A stretch of DNA of 55,035 bases, from positions 1-55,035 of the forward strand of contig JANQPL010000015.1 of assembly GCA_028289425.1 (NCBI GenBank), read 5' to 3'. The stretch is from Alphaproteobacteria bacterium. Its GTDB lineage: Bacteria; Pseudomonadota; Alphaproteobacteria; JANQMY01. The translations under genes were made by a program, and so were the position numbers. Shown in pieces: positions 24,715 through 32,917 of the stretch (positions are counted from its first letter, which is position 1; the number at the start of each line of letters is the position of its first letter). The notes beneath the pieces are model-generated. The model was not told the origin of the DNA and ran no database searches. It saw only the letters and a program-made list of their open reading frames with translations.

Positions 24715-25165
24715 CCACCTTCTTTCAAGTCGCCTGATTTACCGGCAGCCTTGAGATCAATTCATTTGGACAACGATACTCCGAACGGTACCAGGAATCA
24801 CGGATTGCCGCTCCTTTTTCAAGAATGGATGCTTTTTTGGCACCGTTCCGGTTTTAAGGCTAATCGAACGCAGCCGGTAAGTCTTCCGCGCCGTCGCAAT
24901 TTTCCGTGACAATGAACAACCAGCACCCTCGACAGGGATGCGCCGGCAAACAGAAGCGCGGGCACGACCGCAAACTTTCAAGTCATTCTCAATTGCGAAC
25001 TGTATGATTTCAGAGCGCCTTGGGTTTTAGTTGCTGTTGGCTTGACACTATCCAGCATTGGTTGAGTAAAGGCGCGCCGCGGTTGGCCGCGCGGCCCGAC
25101 CGCAAACAAGGTGAGTCTATTTCACCGTACAACGTTCTAACCGGCGGAAGGTCCCTGAAATTCAG
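24715..25165. other. 450-bp intergenic region with partial R1 repeat
   Basis: No convincing gene. A frame of about 74 codons at 24757-24981 on the minus strand has an atypical composition and no ribosome binding site. The right part carries a partial R1 repeat (25098-25141). The region between 24720 and 25020 is moderately AT-rich and would hold the MarR promoter. Confidence 0.4.
25098..25141. repeat. Partial R1-family repeat end
   Basis: The segment from GACCGCAAACAAGGTGAG to TTTCACCGTACAACGTTCTA matches the right end of the element at 3370-3643 (GACCGCAAACAGAATTGA to TTTCACCGTACGCCGCTCTA) with about ten differences over 44 bases. A matching left end is not obvious, so it is a truncated or degenerate copy. 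It lies 25 bp beyond the 3' end of the deazaflavin-type reductase gene. Confidence 0.6.
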
Positions 25166-25579
25166 TCAAAGCCGCTCGATGGTGAAGGTGGGGATCTCCC
25201 GCGGGGCGGCCGACGCCACGTAGCCCGCAAACTGCTCCGACTGCGCCGCCATCTGTTTGACACGCTCCCGCGCTTGCTCCGCCGGGGTTTCGGTGATCCG
25301 GACACGGAATTTTTCCGTTCCCAACTCCGCATCGATCTCCGGATGGGCGCGCAGATTATGCACCCAGGCCGGATGGCTTTTCGCCCCCGCCGCCGAGCCG
25401 AACAGGCGCATGGTGCCGTCGTCTTCAACGATAAGGACCAATGGCACTTCCAGCAGCTTCCCCGTTTTGGCGCCTTTGGTGTGGAGAATGATCACCGGTA
25501 TGTCGCCGAATTGCGCCACTTTTCCTTGGTTGGCGCGGAATTCGGCGATGACGCCGGCGTTGACGGTTTTCCAATCCAT
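25166..25579 (-). CDS. Nitroreductase/deazaflavin-dependent oxidoreductase family protein (DDN-like)
   Basis: A 137-residue split-barrel protein of the deazaflavin (F420)-dependent nitroreductase family. Typical features are VNAGVIAEFRANQGKVAQFG, VIILHTKGAKTGKLLEVPLV, SAAGAKSHPAWVHNLRAHPE and RVRITETPAEQARE. The length is standard. AGGGG precedes the ATG at 25579. Family members in actinobacteria use F420, while other members bind FMN or haem-like ligands, so the cofactor is open. It is divergent from the TetR gene to its right with about 180 bp between them. Confidence 0.9.
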   Translation of the reverse strand: MDWKTVNAGVIAEFRANQGKVAQFGDIPVIILHTKGAKTGKLLEVPLVLIVEDDGTMRLFGSAAGAKSHPAWVHNLRAHPEIDAELGTEKFRVRITETPAEQARERVKQMAAQSEQFAGYVASAAPREIPTFTIERL

Positions 25580-25759
25580 TTGATAGCCCCTGCCTCTTGG
25601 TTCAATTGCCGGATCGCGCAACACGACCTTGAGGGCGTCATACCACGTCCGGCACCGGTTCTTACATTGCCAAACACGTTAGAGGCGCGCTTCCGCCTTG
25701 CGCTTGCTTCGATCGGTGTCGTGTAGGATTGTGGCCGCCGGCAGGCATTGGAGGACCGT

Positions 25760-26368
25760 TTGGGTCAGCAAAACAAAAGAAACTATCACCATGGGGAACT
25801 CCACACCGAATTGTTGAGTCAATCGCCGGCGCTGATCGTTGAAATGGGTTTGGAGAAATTTACGCTTCGGGAATTGGCCCGCCGCATTGGAGTAACTCAC
25901 GCGGCCATCTACCGGCATTTTTCCGACAAGCGCGACCTGCTGGTGGAGCTGTCGCGGATCGGCCATATTCAGTTCGCTCAAGCCCTTTCCCGCTGCCACC
26001 ACGAGAAACTGGATACCACGATGGAGAATCTTGCCCGGTGCTATTACCGCTGGGCGGTTGCCAACCCCGGACTTTATGCAGTGATGTTCGGCCCGCGCCT
26101 CAATGAGGACAAGCAGTATCCTGAACTTGAAACCGCCATCGCGGGAACGTTGACAACCGTGGACAAGATTTTCATGGCCCACGGCTTCACCGCGAAACGG
26201 TCCCGCGAACTGTGTGTGGGGATGATGACCCTCCTTCACGGTTATACGGACTTGATAACCCTGCACCGCATTCGGGCGGCCACCCAACGCCAAGCCGAGT
26301 CTTTTCTGAAGCAAGCCATGTCCGCTTTTGTAGCCGGTGCCTGCCTCGAAGCGAAGACAAACCGGTAG
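25760..26368 (+). CDS. TetR/AcrR family transcriptional regulator
   Basis: About 202 residues. The N-terminal HTH reads YHHGELHTELLSQSPALIVE then FTLRELARRIGVTHAAIYRH, the TetR DNA-binding signature, and the C-terminal domain (ANPGLYAVMFGPRL, LLHGYTDLITLHR) is of the WHG type. The best start is TTG at 25760, five bases after GGAGG; an upstream TTG at 25748 overlaps that site. A perfect operator-like palindrome lies 49 bp beyond its 3' end, before the VOC gene, which is a likely target. Confidence 0.9.
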   Translation: MGQQNKRNYHHGELHTELLSQSPALIVEMGLEKFTLRELARRIGVTHAAIYRHFSDKRDLLVELSRIGHIQFAQALSRCHHEKLDTTMENLARCYYRWAVANPGLYAVMFGPRLNEDKQYPELETAIAGTLTTVDKIFMAHGFTAKRSRELCVGMMTLLHGYTDLITLHRIRAATQRQAESFLKQAMSAFVAGACLEAKTNR

Positions 26369-26416
26369 TTCCTTCTATTGAGATTTGCTCTTGAACCCGC
26401 CGACCTTCAAGCTTAT

Positions 26417-26431
26417 GTTACCATTGGTAAC
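26417..26431. promoter_or_regulatory. Palindromic operator candidate GTTACC-ATT-GGTAAC
   Basis: A perfect 6-bp inverted repeat around a 3-bp centre, sized like a TetR-family operator. It lies downstream of the TetR gene and about 168 bp upstream of the VOC protein gene. Binding by the adjacent TetR protein is inferred from proximity only. Confidence 0.5.
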
Positions 26432-26598
26432 TTTAAAGCCTCATGGTCAAACCGCCATATGGATGTGGTTGAGAACAGTCTTGAAACCGAAAAATAGGTG
26501 ACGTCGGGGCAACGTTCCGCCATCGATCACAATGTCGTCGGCGCGGGACCGGCGCCGCTTGAAATTTGCAATCTGACGAAACTGATTACAAAAGGGAT

Positions 26599-27012
26599 AT
26601 GGACGTGGACATAAAAGGATTTGCCCACCTAACGTTGACGGTTAGCGATTTCGAGGCATCGCTGCCGTTCTATAAAGACCTGTTTGCTTTCATTGGCTTG
26701 CGGGAGATGATCGTGACCGACGACTATTACTACTGCGTGGGCCGCCGCGTCGGCATGGGCATTCAAGCCTGTTCGCCGGCTCTTGAAGGAACGCGTTTCG
26801 ATCAAGGTCGCACAGGCCTTCATCATTTGTGCCTATCTATGGAAAGCCGGGAAGACGTAAATGCTCTGGCCGAGTTTGTGACATCCCGCGGGGCAACAAT
26901 GGTGCGCCAACCCGCTTCACAGGACGATTGGATGCCGGGCATGTATTCCTGCCTGTTCGAAGACCCGGACGGGATTCGGATCGAAGCCAACCACATTAGG
27001 AAACCGTCCTGA
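26599..27012 (+). CDS. VOC (glyoxalase/bleomycin resistance/dioxygenase) family protein
   Basis: A 137-residue protein with two beta-alpha-beta-beta-beta modules: FAHLTLTVSDFEASLPFYKD at the start, GLHHLCLSMESREDVNALAE at the second module, and a C-terminal YSCLFEDPDGIRIEANHI with the metal-site Glu. Metal ligands are plausible (His in the first strand, His in GLHHL, Glu in IRIEAN). It could be a lyase, an isomerase or a resistance protein; the substrate is unknown. AAAGGG stands just upstream of the ATG at 26599; a GTG six bases later is an alternative start. Confidence 0.85.
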   Translation: MDVDIKGFAHLTLTVSDFEASLPFYKDLFAFIGLREMIVTDDYYYCVGRRVGMGIQACSPALEGTRFDQGRTGLHHLCLSMESREDVNALAEFVTSRGATMVRQPASQDDWMPGMYSCLFEDPDGIRIEANHIRKPS

Positions 27013-27149
27013 TACGGACCGTATGTCGCGCCAAAGCTGTGGAAGGCGAGCGCAGGTCCCCCACCCGGAAAGATCCCGGACATCTACCTCTTGAAGAAGC
27101 TGCGCCGGCGCCGTTTGCTCAAGGTGCTGGATAACGATAAGTAGCGCGC

Positions 27150-28268
27150 TTAGCCTTCCCACAGGCTCAAAATCGGGCCTTGATCGGGCCGGACCTTGCC
27201 GTCGAGCATTTCGAGGAAAATCTTCTGCACGGCGTCCGGCCCAGTGCAGGGGACGATGCGCACCCAATCCTTTGCCGCCGGCAGGAATTGGCTCCAGCTT
27301 TCATTGACCCGCGCCTGAAAGCCCGCAGCCCCCCATTCTTCGATGCGCTTGCCGATCACGCCGGGGGCAAAAAAGATCTCCGGCGCCGCGCCGGGCAGGC
27401 CGTCATCGCCGCCCCCGCCCAGCGTGCCGCCCGCCGCTTCCCAATGGGTGCCGCCCACCTGGCAGTAATATTTGAGATCATCCGCATAATGACGGCGCAG
27501 GGCGGCCTGCGTGTCCGGATTGCCCGCCATGTCCACGGTCATGGTGGGGCCCTTGGGCAGGGACCCGATGTCGTCATAAGCGACCACTTGGTCGTAGCAG
27601 CCAAGCCCTTCCACGAAGCCCACATTGCCCGCCGAGGTAAGCCCGATAATGCGCACGCCCGGCCGCTTGTTCTGCTTCATCACTTGGGCGGTGCTGTAGC
27701 CGGTCTTGCTGGATGCGCTGATGATGACCACGTTTTCCGCCCCCCAGAACGCGTTCTCGGCCAGGAAATCGTCCAGCGCGAAGCCCGTGATGAACAGGCC
27801 GCGGAACAGCATGATTTGCGGTTCGTTGGCGGGCGAATGGGTGGGGTCAGACTCTGTGTGCTGATAATTATTGTAGGCGCCGCCGTGAATGTCCCGTCGG
27901 TGGGCCGACACATCCGTGAAACTGTTTTTGGTGACGTTGTCGGGTTCCACCAGCAGATGGGTGGACATGGGGAAGTAGCCATAAACCCGTTTGCCCACGG
28001 GCACCTGGTCATGGGCGGAGGCGATGACATCCCCATAGCCCCAGACCGGCACGCGGCCCCAGCCGTCTTCGGCCGGGAAGAAGCCCCAATAGCTGAACGA
28101 GTCCCCCGCCACCGCATACGTCACATTGTTGGCGGTGAGCGCGAATCGATCGACCTTCAACAGCGCCTGGCCGGGCTTGAGCGCATCGGGATCGAGGGCT
28201 GAGGGCACGAACTTGCCGTTGCGCAGATCGTTCTTGTCGACAATGAAATCGGTGGGTTGGCTGGACAT
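27150..28268 (-). CDS. DUF2855 family protein
   Basis: A 372-residue protein matching the DUF2855 family, which resembles medium-chain dehydrogenases/quinone reductases. Features include LLKVDRFALTANNVTYAVAG, YWGFFPAEDGWGRVPVWGYG, a Rossmann-like ENVVIISASSKTGYSTAQVM, and GKVRPDQGPILSLWEG at the C-terminus. The ATG at 28268 (MSSQPTDF) has AGAGG eight bases upstream. Convergent with the VOC gene and divergent from the DUF2277 gene. Activity of the family is not established; NAD(P)H-dependent reductase or decarboxylase-like chemistry would be a guess. Confidence 0.88.
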   Translation of the reverse strand: MSSQPTDFIVDKNDLRNGKFVPSALDPDALKPGQALLKVDRFALTANNVTYAVAGDSFSYWGFFPAEDGWGRVPVWGYGDVIASAHDQVPVGKRVYGYFPMSTHLLVEPDNVTKNSFTDVSAHRRDIHGGAYNNYQHTESDPTHSPANEPQIMLFRGLFITGFALDDFLAENAFWGAENVVIISASSKTGYSTAQVMKQNKRPGVRIIGLTSAGNVGFVEGLGCYDQVVAYDDIGSLPKGPTMTVDMAGNPDTQAALRRHYADDLKYYCQVGGTHWEAAGGTLGGGGDDGLPGAAPEIFFAPGVIGKRIEEWGAAGFQARVNESWSQFLPAAKDWVRIVPCTGPDAVQKIFLEMLDGKVRPDQGPILSLWEG

Positions 28269-28451
28269 TCGGACGGCCTCTCTGATGTGGGGGTTGGTTT
28301 TGCGCCACCATGCCATGGGCGCCCGCCGCCGCCAAGCGTGCGGCGGCCAAGGCGGCCCCCCCTATTCGGCTAGGGCCACGTGGCAGTGCACCGATTGAGG
28401 CGATGGCAACCTTGAAGCTAAACTGGCGCCAGACATCCATGGGAGGCCGTC

Positions 28452-28724
28452 ATGTGCCGTAACATCCGTACACTGTTCAACTTCGAACCGCCCGCCACGG
28501 ATCAAGAGGTCCACGACGCGACCCTTCAATTCGTGCGCAAGATCAGCGGCTCCACCCGGCCGTCCAAGCGTAATGAGGCGGCCTTCAACCGGGCCGTCGA
28601 ACAGGTGACCGCCACGGTCCATGAGCTGCTGGGCTCGCTCGATACCAACAGCCCGCCACGCAACCGCGAAGAGGTGGCGGCCAAGGCGCGCGCCCGTGCG
28701 GCGGCCCGCTTTGCCTCACCCTAG
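28452..28724 (+). CDS. DUF2277 family protein
   Basis: A 90-residue protein beginning MCRNIRTLFNFEPPATDQEV, the highly characteristic DUF2277 N-terminus, and containing RPSKRNEAAFNRAVEQVT. The family is widespread and of unknown function. The sequence is complete. It precedes the PNPOx-like gene by about 70 bp on the same strand. Confidence 0.92.
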   Translation: MCRNIRTLFNFEPPATDQEVHDATLQFVRKISGSTRPSKRNEAAFNRAVEQVTATVHELLGSLDTNSPPRNREEVAAKARARAAARFASP

Positions 28725-28795
28725 CCGCTTAGGTGGTCGCATGCGGACGGGCGATCCGCTACAACGGAACGGCAACCACCAACGGGATGAGGACA

Positions 28796-29380
28796 ATGGG
28801 CAGGGCAACAGACCACGAATCCGTATCGATCTATCAATTCAACGACGACGAAATCGACCAGCTTCTGACCAAGGCGGGCGAATGCGTGCTCAATTGGTGC
28901 ACCAAGGACGAATGGCCCATCGGCGTGGTTCATTCCTTCGTTTGGGCAAAGGGCAAGATCTGGCTTACCTTTGCGGTCCACCGGCACCGCACATCGGCGA
29001 TCAAGCGCAACCCGAAAGTCTCGGTGGTGGTGACCAGCCGCGCCCATGACGATCCCGCCGGCCCCCACGGCCAGGCCTGCTGCAAGGGCACGGCCGAATT
29101 CCATGACGACCGGGAAACGCTGGAATGGTTCTATCGCCTGCTGGCGAAGAAGGTTTCGCCCGACAACAAGCAAGGCGAAGAGGATTTCTACAACCTGCTG
29201 GATTCGCCCCTGCGCACGCTGATTTCCGTGACACCCGTCAAATGGATCACCTTTAACAGCGCCAAATCCACGGCCCATCGGATGGGTCAGCTGGATGAGA
29301 GCGAACTGTCCGCTCCCGCCAGCGCGGACCTGGAGCGCATGCCTAAGGAACTCGCCAAGCGCGGCATTAAGGTGGACTAG
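28796..29380 (+). CDS. Pyridoxamine 5'-phosphate oxidase (PNPOx)-like family protein
   Basis: About 194 residues with the split-barrel flavin fold: NDDEIDQLLTKAGECVLNWC, PIGVVHSFVWAKGKIWLTFA, HRTSAIKRNPKVSVVVTS, then GTAEFHDDRETLEWFYRLLA and VTPVKWITFNSAKS. Members bind FMN, F420 or haem. Starts at 28787 and 28796 are both possible; I chose 28796 because GAGGACA lies just before it. It lies 174 bp upstream of the Rieske oxygenase on the same strand. Confidence 0.82.
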   Translation: MGRATDHESVSIYQFNDDEIDQLLTKAGECVLNWCTKDEWPIGVVHSFVWAKGKIWLTFAVHRHRTSAIKRNPKVSVVVTSRAHDDPAGPHGQACCKGTAEFHDDRETLEWFYRLLAKKVSPDNKQGEEDFYNLLDSPLRTLISVTPVKWITFNSAKSTAHRMGQLDESELSAPASADLERMPKELAKRGIKVD

Positions 29381-29554
29381 GCGGACCACGGCGCGTTTTT
29401 GCAACGCTTCTGCAGTGTGTGTCAGATCTGCAGAGATCCGCGATTTTTGCAGCGTTCCAGAACGTTTCTTGGGCTTGGCGGGGACGCGCGGGAGTGAGAA
29501 ACTGCGCCCCAAGACACGCCGCTTTTTTGGCGTTGGAGGAAAGGCGCAACCCCC

Positions 29555-30916
29555 ATGTCCACACAGTTGAAATCTTGGCCCGAACAGGTCACCCGCGGCA
29601 CCCGCATTCCCGGCTACCGTTACACCTCGCCTGAGTTCTTCGAGAAAGAATGGGAGGGCATGTGGACCAAGGTCTGGCTGCTGCTGGGCCGCGAGGCGGA
29701 ACTGCCCAACCCCGGCGACTGGCAGATGGAAGAGGTGGGCCCGGAAGAAATTCTGATGGTGCGCCAGACCGACGGCAGCGTGAAGGCCTTCTACAATGTG
29801 TGTCAGCACCGGGGGAACCCGCTGGTCGGCGAGAAGAAGGGCCATGTGCTGCGCAACTTCGTCTGCAAGTATCACTCCTGGTCGTTCATGCTCGACGGCG
29901 CGCTGAAATTTGCTCCGGACAAGGAGGATTTTCCCGAAGGCAATCCGTGCGGCAAGGTGCGGCTGGAGGAACTGCGTTGCGAAACCTTTGCGGGCTTCAT
30001 CTGGGTCAACATGGACCCCCATTGCGGCAGCCTGAAGCAATTCTTGGGGCCCATTTGGGAAGAATGGGAAGCCCGCGAGGTGCACTCTTGGAAACGCACC
30101 ATGGCCAACAGCATGTGGCTGCCCTGCAATTGGAAAGTGGTGCTGGACAATTTCAATGAGAGCTACCACGTGCCCACGGTGCACATGCAGGCAACGCCAG
30201 AGACCGACCGCACCAAGGTGAGCGCCAACATCAACACCTATTACAAGGAAACCCGCTTCGACCTGTCCGACGAAGGCCACAACCGCATGGTCATGAAGGG
30301 CGGCTATGGCAACGGCCAGACCGACAAGGACGGCAACATCATCGAACCGCACGCCAGCCTTTTGCGCTATTGGGACATCGACCCGGCCGACTTCAAAGGC
30401 CGCCCGGAAGCCACCCGCGAGGCCCTGCAACAGGCGAAACGCAGGCTGGGCCCGGCGCGCGGCTATACCCATTACGCCAATGTGCCGGACGATCAGCTAA
30501 CCGACGCCTTCCACTACACCCTGTTTCCCAACTTCGCCGTTTCTCTGTGGTCGGACGGTTTTCATTTCTTACGGGCGCGGCCCCATTACAAGGACCCGGA
30601 ACAGTGCCTGTTCGACAATTGGTGGTATGCAAGCCCGGCGTCGTTAGGCGAGCCGGACCGCCAGCCGTCCGCCAATATGGGCGAGATGCGCCCGGACATG
30701 GACGATGTAGACGTCAGCCTGCTGACTTACGGAGAGGGGTTCATCGGCCCCGCCATCGACGAGGATGTGGACGTGTTCGTCACCCAGCAGCGGGGCTTCC
30801 GCTCCCGCGGCTTTAAGGGGGTGTACCTTTCCGGCCAGGAAAAGCGCATCCGCCGCTATCACGAGCTGATCGACGACCACATCGAGGCGAATACCGGCGC
30901 CGTGTTTGAGGATTGA
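29555..30916 (+). CDS. Aromatic ring-hydroxylating (Rieske) oxygenase, large subunit
   Basis: A 453-residue Rieske non-haem iron oxygenase alpha subunit. The Rieske cluster ligands are Cys83-x-His85 (NVCQHRGNPL) and Cys104-x2-His107 (FVCKYHSWSF). The catalytic domain has the mononuclear iron motif in NWKVVLDNFNESYHVPTVH (His205 and His210). The C-terminal part keeps LFPNFAVSLWSDGFHFLRAR. Such proteins hydroxylate or demethylate aromatic or steroid-like substrates and need separate electron-transfer partners, which are not next to it. Its last 44 codons are present again, diverged, at 32042-32173, so there once was or still is a related copy. Confidence 0.93.
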   Translation: MSTQLKSWPEQVTRGTRIPGYRYTSPEFFEKEWEGMWTKVWLLLGREAELPNPGDWQMEEVGPEEILMVRQTDGSVKAFYNVCQHRGNPLVGEKKGHVLRNFVCKYHSWSFMLDGALKFAPDKEDFPEGNPCGKVRLEELRCETFAGFIWVNMDPHCGSLKQFLGPIWEEWEAREVHSWKRTMANSMWLPCNWKVVLDNFNESYHVPTVHMQATPETDRTKVSANINTYYKETRFDLSDEGHNRMVMKGGYGNGQTDKDGNIIEPHASLLRYWDIDPADFKGRPEATREALQQAKRRLGPARGYTHYANVPDDQLTDAFHYTLFPNFAVSLWSDGFHFLRARPHYKDPEQCLFDNWWYASPASLGEPDRQPSANMGEMRPDMDDVDVSLLTYGEGFIGPAIDEDVDVFVTQQRGFRSRGFKGVYLSGQEKRIRRYHELIDDHIEANTGAVFED

Positions 30917-30944
30917 GGGGGGCGTGGCGCGGCATCGGACTTTA

Positions 30945-31010
30945 TACCCTACATTATTGAAATTTGTAGGGTAACCGTCTATACCCTACAAAAATAGGTT
31001 TTGTAGGGTA
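30945..31010. promoter_or_regulatory. Double operator: two 29-bp inverted repeats before nucleotidyltransferase gene
   Basis: TACCCTACA at 30945-30953 pairs with TGTAGGGTA at 30965-30973, and TACCCTACA at 30982-30990 pairs with TGTAGGGTA at 31002-31010. Both have perfect 9-bp arms and 11-bp spacers, giving four identical half-sites, starting 37 bp apart. The second repeat ends at the A of an ATG and its AGGG is the likely ribosome binding site for the start at 31016. Binding of a repressor, perhaps the gene product or a co-encoded antitoxin, would block transcription and perhaps translation. Confidence 0.8.
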
Positions 31011-31015
31011 TGCCA

Positions 31016-32041
31016 ATGGAAAGCTTCCCCCTCTCGGTTCAGACGACTTATCAAGACTTGTTGGAGGCACACCGCCTGCGGGCCGTTGCCGATCTGGGCG
31101 GCACGCCATTCCTCAAAAAGGCGAAGGATCGGCGCTATTGGTATGTGCAACAGCGCATTGGCGGCCGGGTTGTCGACCGCTATCTGGGTCCCGATACGTC
31201 CGAGCTCCGAGACCGCATCGATCAGGCAAAAAGTGTCACGGAGGACAAAAGATCGTTCGACCGCCGGTGCGCCAGCATGGTCGCCCAATTGCGCGCGGCC
31301 GGCGTTCCCGCATTGGATCGGGACACCGGAAAGCTGCTCAATGCCATGGCGCGGGTCGGCACATTCCGACTGGGCGGCACGCTGGTGGGCACGCACGCAT
31401 TCCGCTTCTACAGTGCCGAACTGGGCGTGCGATTTCCCGGGTCCCTTGGCATTACAAGCGACGTGGACATTGCCGCCTTTGAGAACCTTAAGCTTGTCAT
31501 CGACGATAAAGTGGCCCCGACCCTGGCCGACACTTTCAAAGCGCTGAAGCTGGCGCCGGCACCGGGGCTCGACCGCAAGAAAAGACCTACACGCTGGGCC
31601 ATGGCGGACGGCGGCACGACGGTCGATTTTCTCTCCCCGAAAATGCAGGAAAAAAAGGAAACCATCCTACTAGAGGCCCTGGGGATTTATGCGCAAGCGC
31701 TGCCGTTTCTGAATTTCCTGATTGCCGACCCGGTCCCAGCGGTCGGTCTTTATCGAAGCGGCGTTCTAGTGCAAATTCCCCGGCCCGAACGATATGCCGT
31801 ACACAAACTGATTATCGCAAGCCGGCGGCACACGACCGTCGCCGCCAAGGCAAAAAAAGATTTGGCTCAGGCGCAGGTTCTCATCGGCATCCTCTCCGAG
31901 GACCGCCCCGCCGAATTAGCAACGGCTTTTGAGAACGCGATGGCAAACGGGCCGGCGTGGCGCAACGCGGTCAAAAAAACCCTCAAGCGCCAACCCGAGT
32001 TGAGGGCGATGGTGAGCGAATTAGGGGTTTCGGGGATTTAG
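31016..32041 (+). CDS. GSU2403-type nucleotidyltransferase-fold protein
   Basis: A 341-residue protein. The middle has a nucleotidyltransferase core: LGGTLVGTHAFRFYSAELGV followed by ITSDVDIAAF, giving the G-G ... D-x-D pattern (Asp149, Asp151), and a third acidic strand candidate in GGTTVDFLSP. It resembles the GSU2403 family of predicted nucleotidyltransferases, found in accessory and toxin-antitoxin-like settings. Starts at 31010 and 31016 are possible; AGGG seven bases upstream favours 31016. It is preceded by a double operator and followed without a gap, in the same frame, by a Rieske oxygenase C-terminal fragment. Function is inferred; target (RNA, protein, nucleotide) is unknown. Confidence 0.75.
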   Translation: MESFPLSVQTTYQDLLEAHRLRAVADLGGTPFLKKAKDRRYWYVQQRIGGRVVDRYLGPDTSELRDRIDQAKSVTEDKRSFDRRCASMVAQLRAAGVPALDRDTGKLLNAMARVGTFRLGGTLVGTHAFRFYSAELGVRFPGSLGITSDVDIAAFENLKLVIDDKVAPTLADTFKALKLAPAPGLDRKKRPTRWAMADGGTTVDFLSPKMQEKKETILLEALGIYAQALPFLNFLIADPVPAVGLYRSGVLVQIPRPERYAVHKLIIASRRHTTVAAKAKKDLAQAQVLIGILSEDRPAELATAFENAMANGPAWRNAVKKTLKRQPELRAMVSELGVSGI

Positions 32042-32173
32042 ACACAGCGGGGCTTCCGCTCCCGCGGGTTTAAAGGCGTGTGCCTGTCCGGCCCAGAAAA
32101 GTACATCCGCCGCTACCACGAGCTGATCGACGATCACATAAGGGCGAGCACCGGCACTGTGTTTGAGGATTGA
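32042..32173 (+). pseudogene. C-terminal fragment of a Rieske oxygenase gene
   Basis: The 43 codons plus stop read TQRGFRSRGFKGVCLSGPEK and on to RRYHELIDDH and GTVFED, corresponding to the last 44 residues of the protein encoded at 29555-30916 (one Gln codon fewer). By hand count there are about 18 mismatches over about 133 bp, so it is a diverged copy and not a recent duplication. It begins at the base after the nucleotidyltransferase stop and is in the same frame. No start or upstream part of an oxygenase is present. Confidence 0.85.
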
Positions 32174-32225
32174 GGGGAAGGGACAGCTGGCTGGAGCGGG
32201 TCGGCGGCGCAGTCGGCGACGACAC

Positions 32226-32708
32226 CTAACAAATGGGCGCACTGTTACCGCAACCGTATTGTTCTCGAAAAAACTGCTTGGATGGATTGTCGATTTTCCA
32301 GAGTGTCCAAACACCGAACGCAATTGCGATTACGCACAGAAACATTAGCCATCCGTACGGAATTGATACGCCACATTTTGATACGCGGTCATGCCAGGAC
32401 TTTTCTGCGATTTCCGCTCCTCTACATGCCCACCGATCATCACTTTGGAAAAGTTGGATATCTCCATGCATGGCGTTCCATACCAGTCCATTATTTGGGA
32501 CATAGAAGTCCATCATGAAAAACCCAATGATTAAGGTTGTGACTGCGACAATAATAAGGGCCTTGCCCTTTTGAGGGTTTATTTCATAATCCGCGAATGC
32601 CAGGGGGGCATAAGCCAATACTTGCAACTTATGAGTATTTAGTTGGAGGGAAAATTCTCTTCGATGGCACTTCTCGCCCTTAGCCGGGCGTCGTCGGGCG
32701 AACCGCAC
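32226..32708 (-). CDS. Hypothetical small membrane protein
   Basis: An open frame of up to 160 residues with two strong hydrophobic helices (ALIIVAVTTLIIGFFMMDFY and GWLMFLCVIAIAFGVWTLW) and a Cys-containing loop between them (DDRWACRGAEIAEKSWHDRV then SKCGV). The true start is unclear: the ATG at 32708 has no good ribosome binding site and the first 30 residues are low-complexity basic. I do not recognise the family. It is within the accessory island, on the strand opposite to its neighbours. Confidence 0.45.
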   Translation of the reverse strand: MRFARRRPAKGEKCHRREFSLQLNTHKLQVLAYAPLAFADYEINPQKGKALIIVAVTTLIIGFFMMDFYVPNNGLVWNAMHGDIQLFQSDDRWACRGAEIAEKSWHDRVSKCGVSIPYGWLMFLCVIAIAFGVWTLWKIDNPSKQFFREQYGCGNSAPIC

Positions 32709-32917
32709 CGCCTGCCCTCGGCGTAGTCCTTAGCGCATGCCGGAGGCGGCGTCACGGGAGCAATGGGACAACGCCTCAAATGCCCTCAGATCAACAAATT
32801 CACTTCGCTCCCCTTCACCTGCAAAGGTGAAAGCGGTAATCGCAGAAATGGTATGCTGCCGTTGACGAGAGAGTTTGAAGCTTTGTTGAAAAAAAGACGG
32901 AGAGTCGGAGACTCGAA

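Noticed and set aside
24757-24981. 74-codon frame on the minus strand upstream of MarR
   Set aside because: No ribosome binding site, basic low-complexity product and no neighbour support.
28721-30472. 583-codon open frame antisense to the PNPOx-like and Rieske genes
   Set aside because: Both underlying genes are certain from catalytic motifs; the antisense product shows no domain and low-complexity composition.
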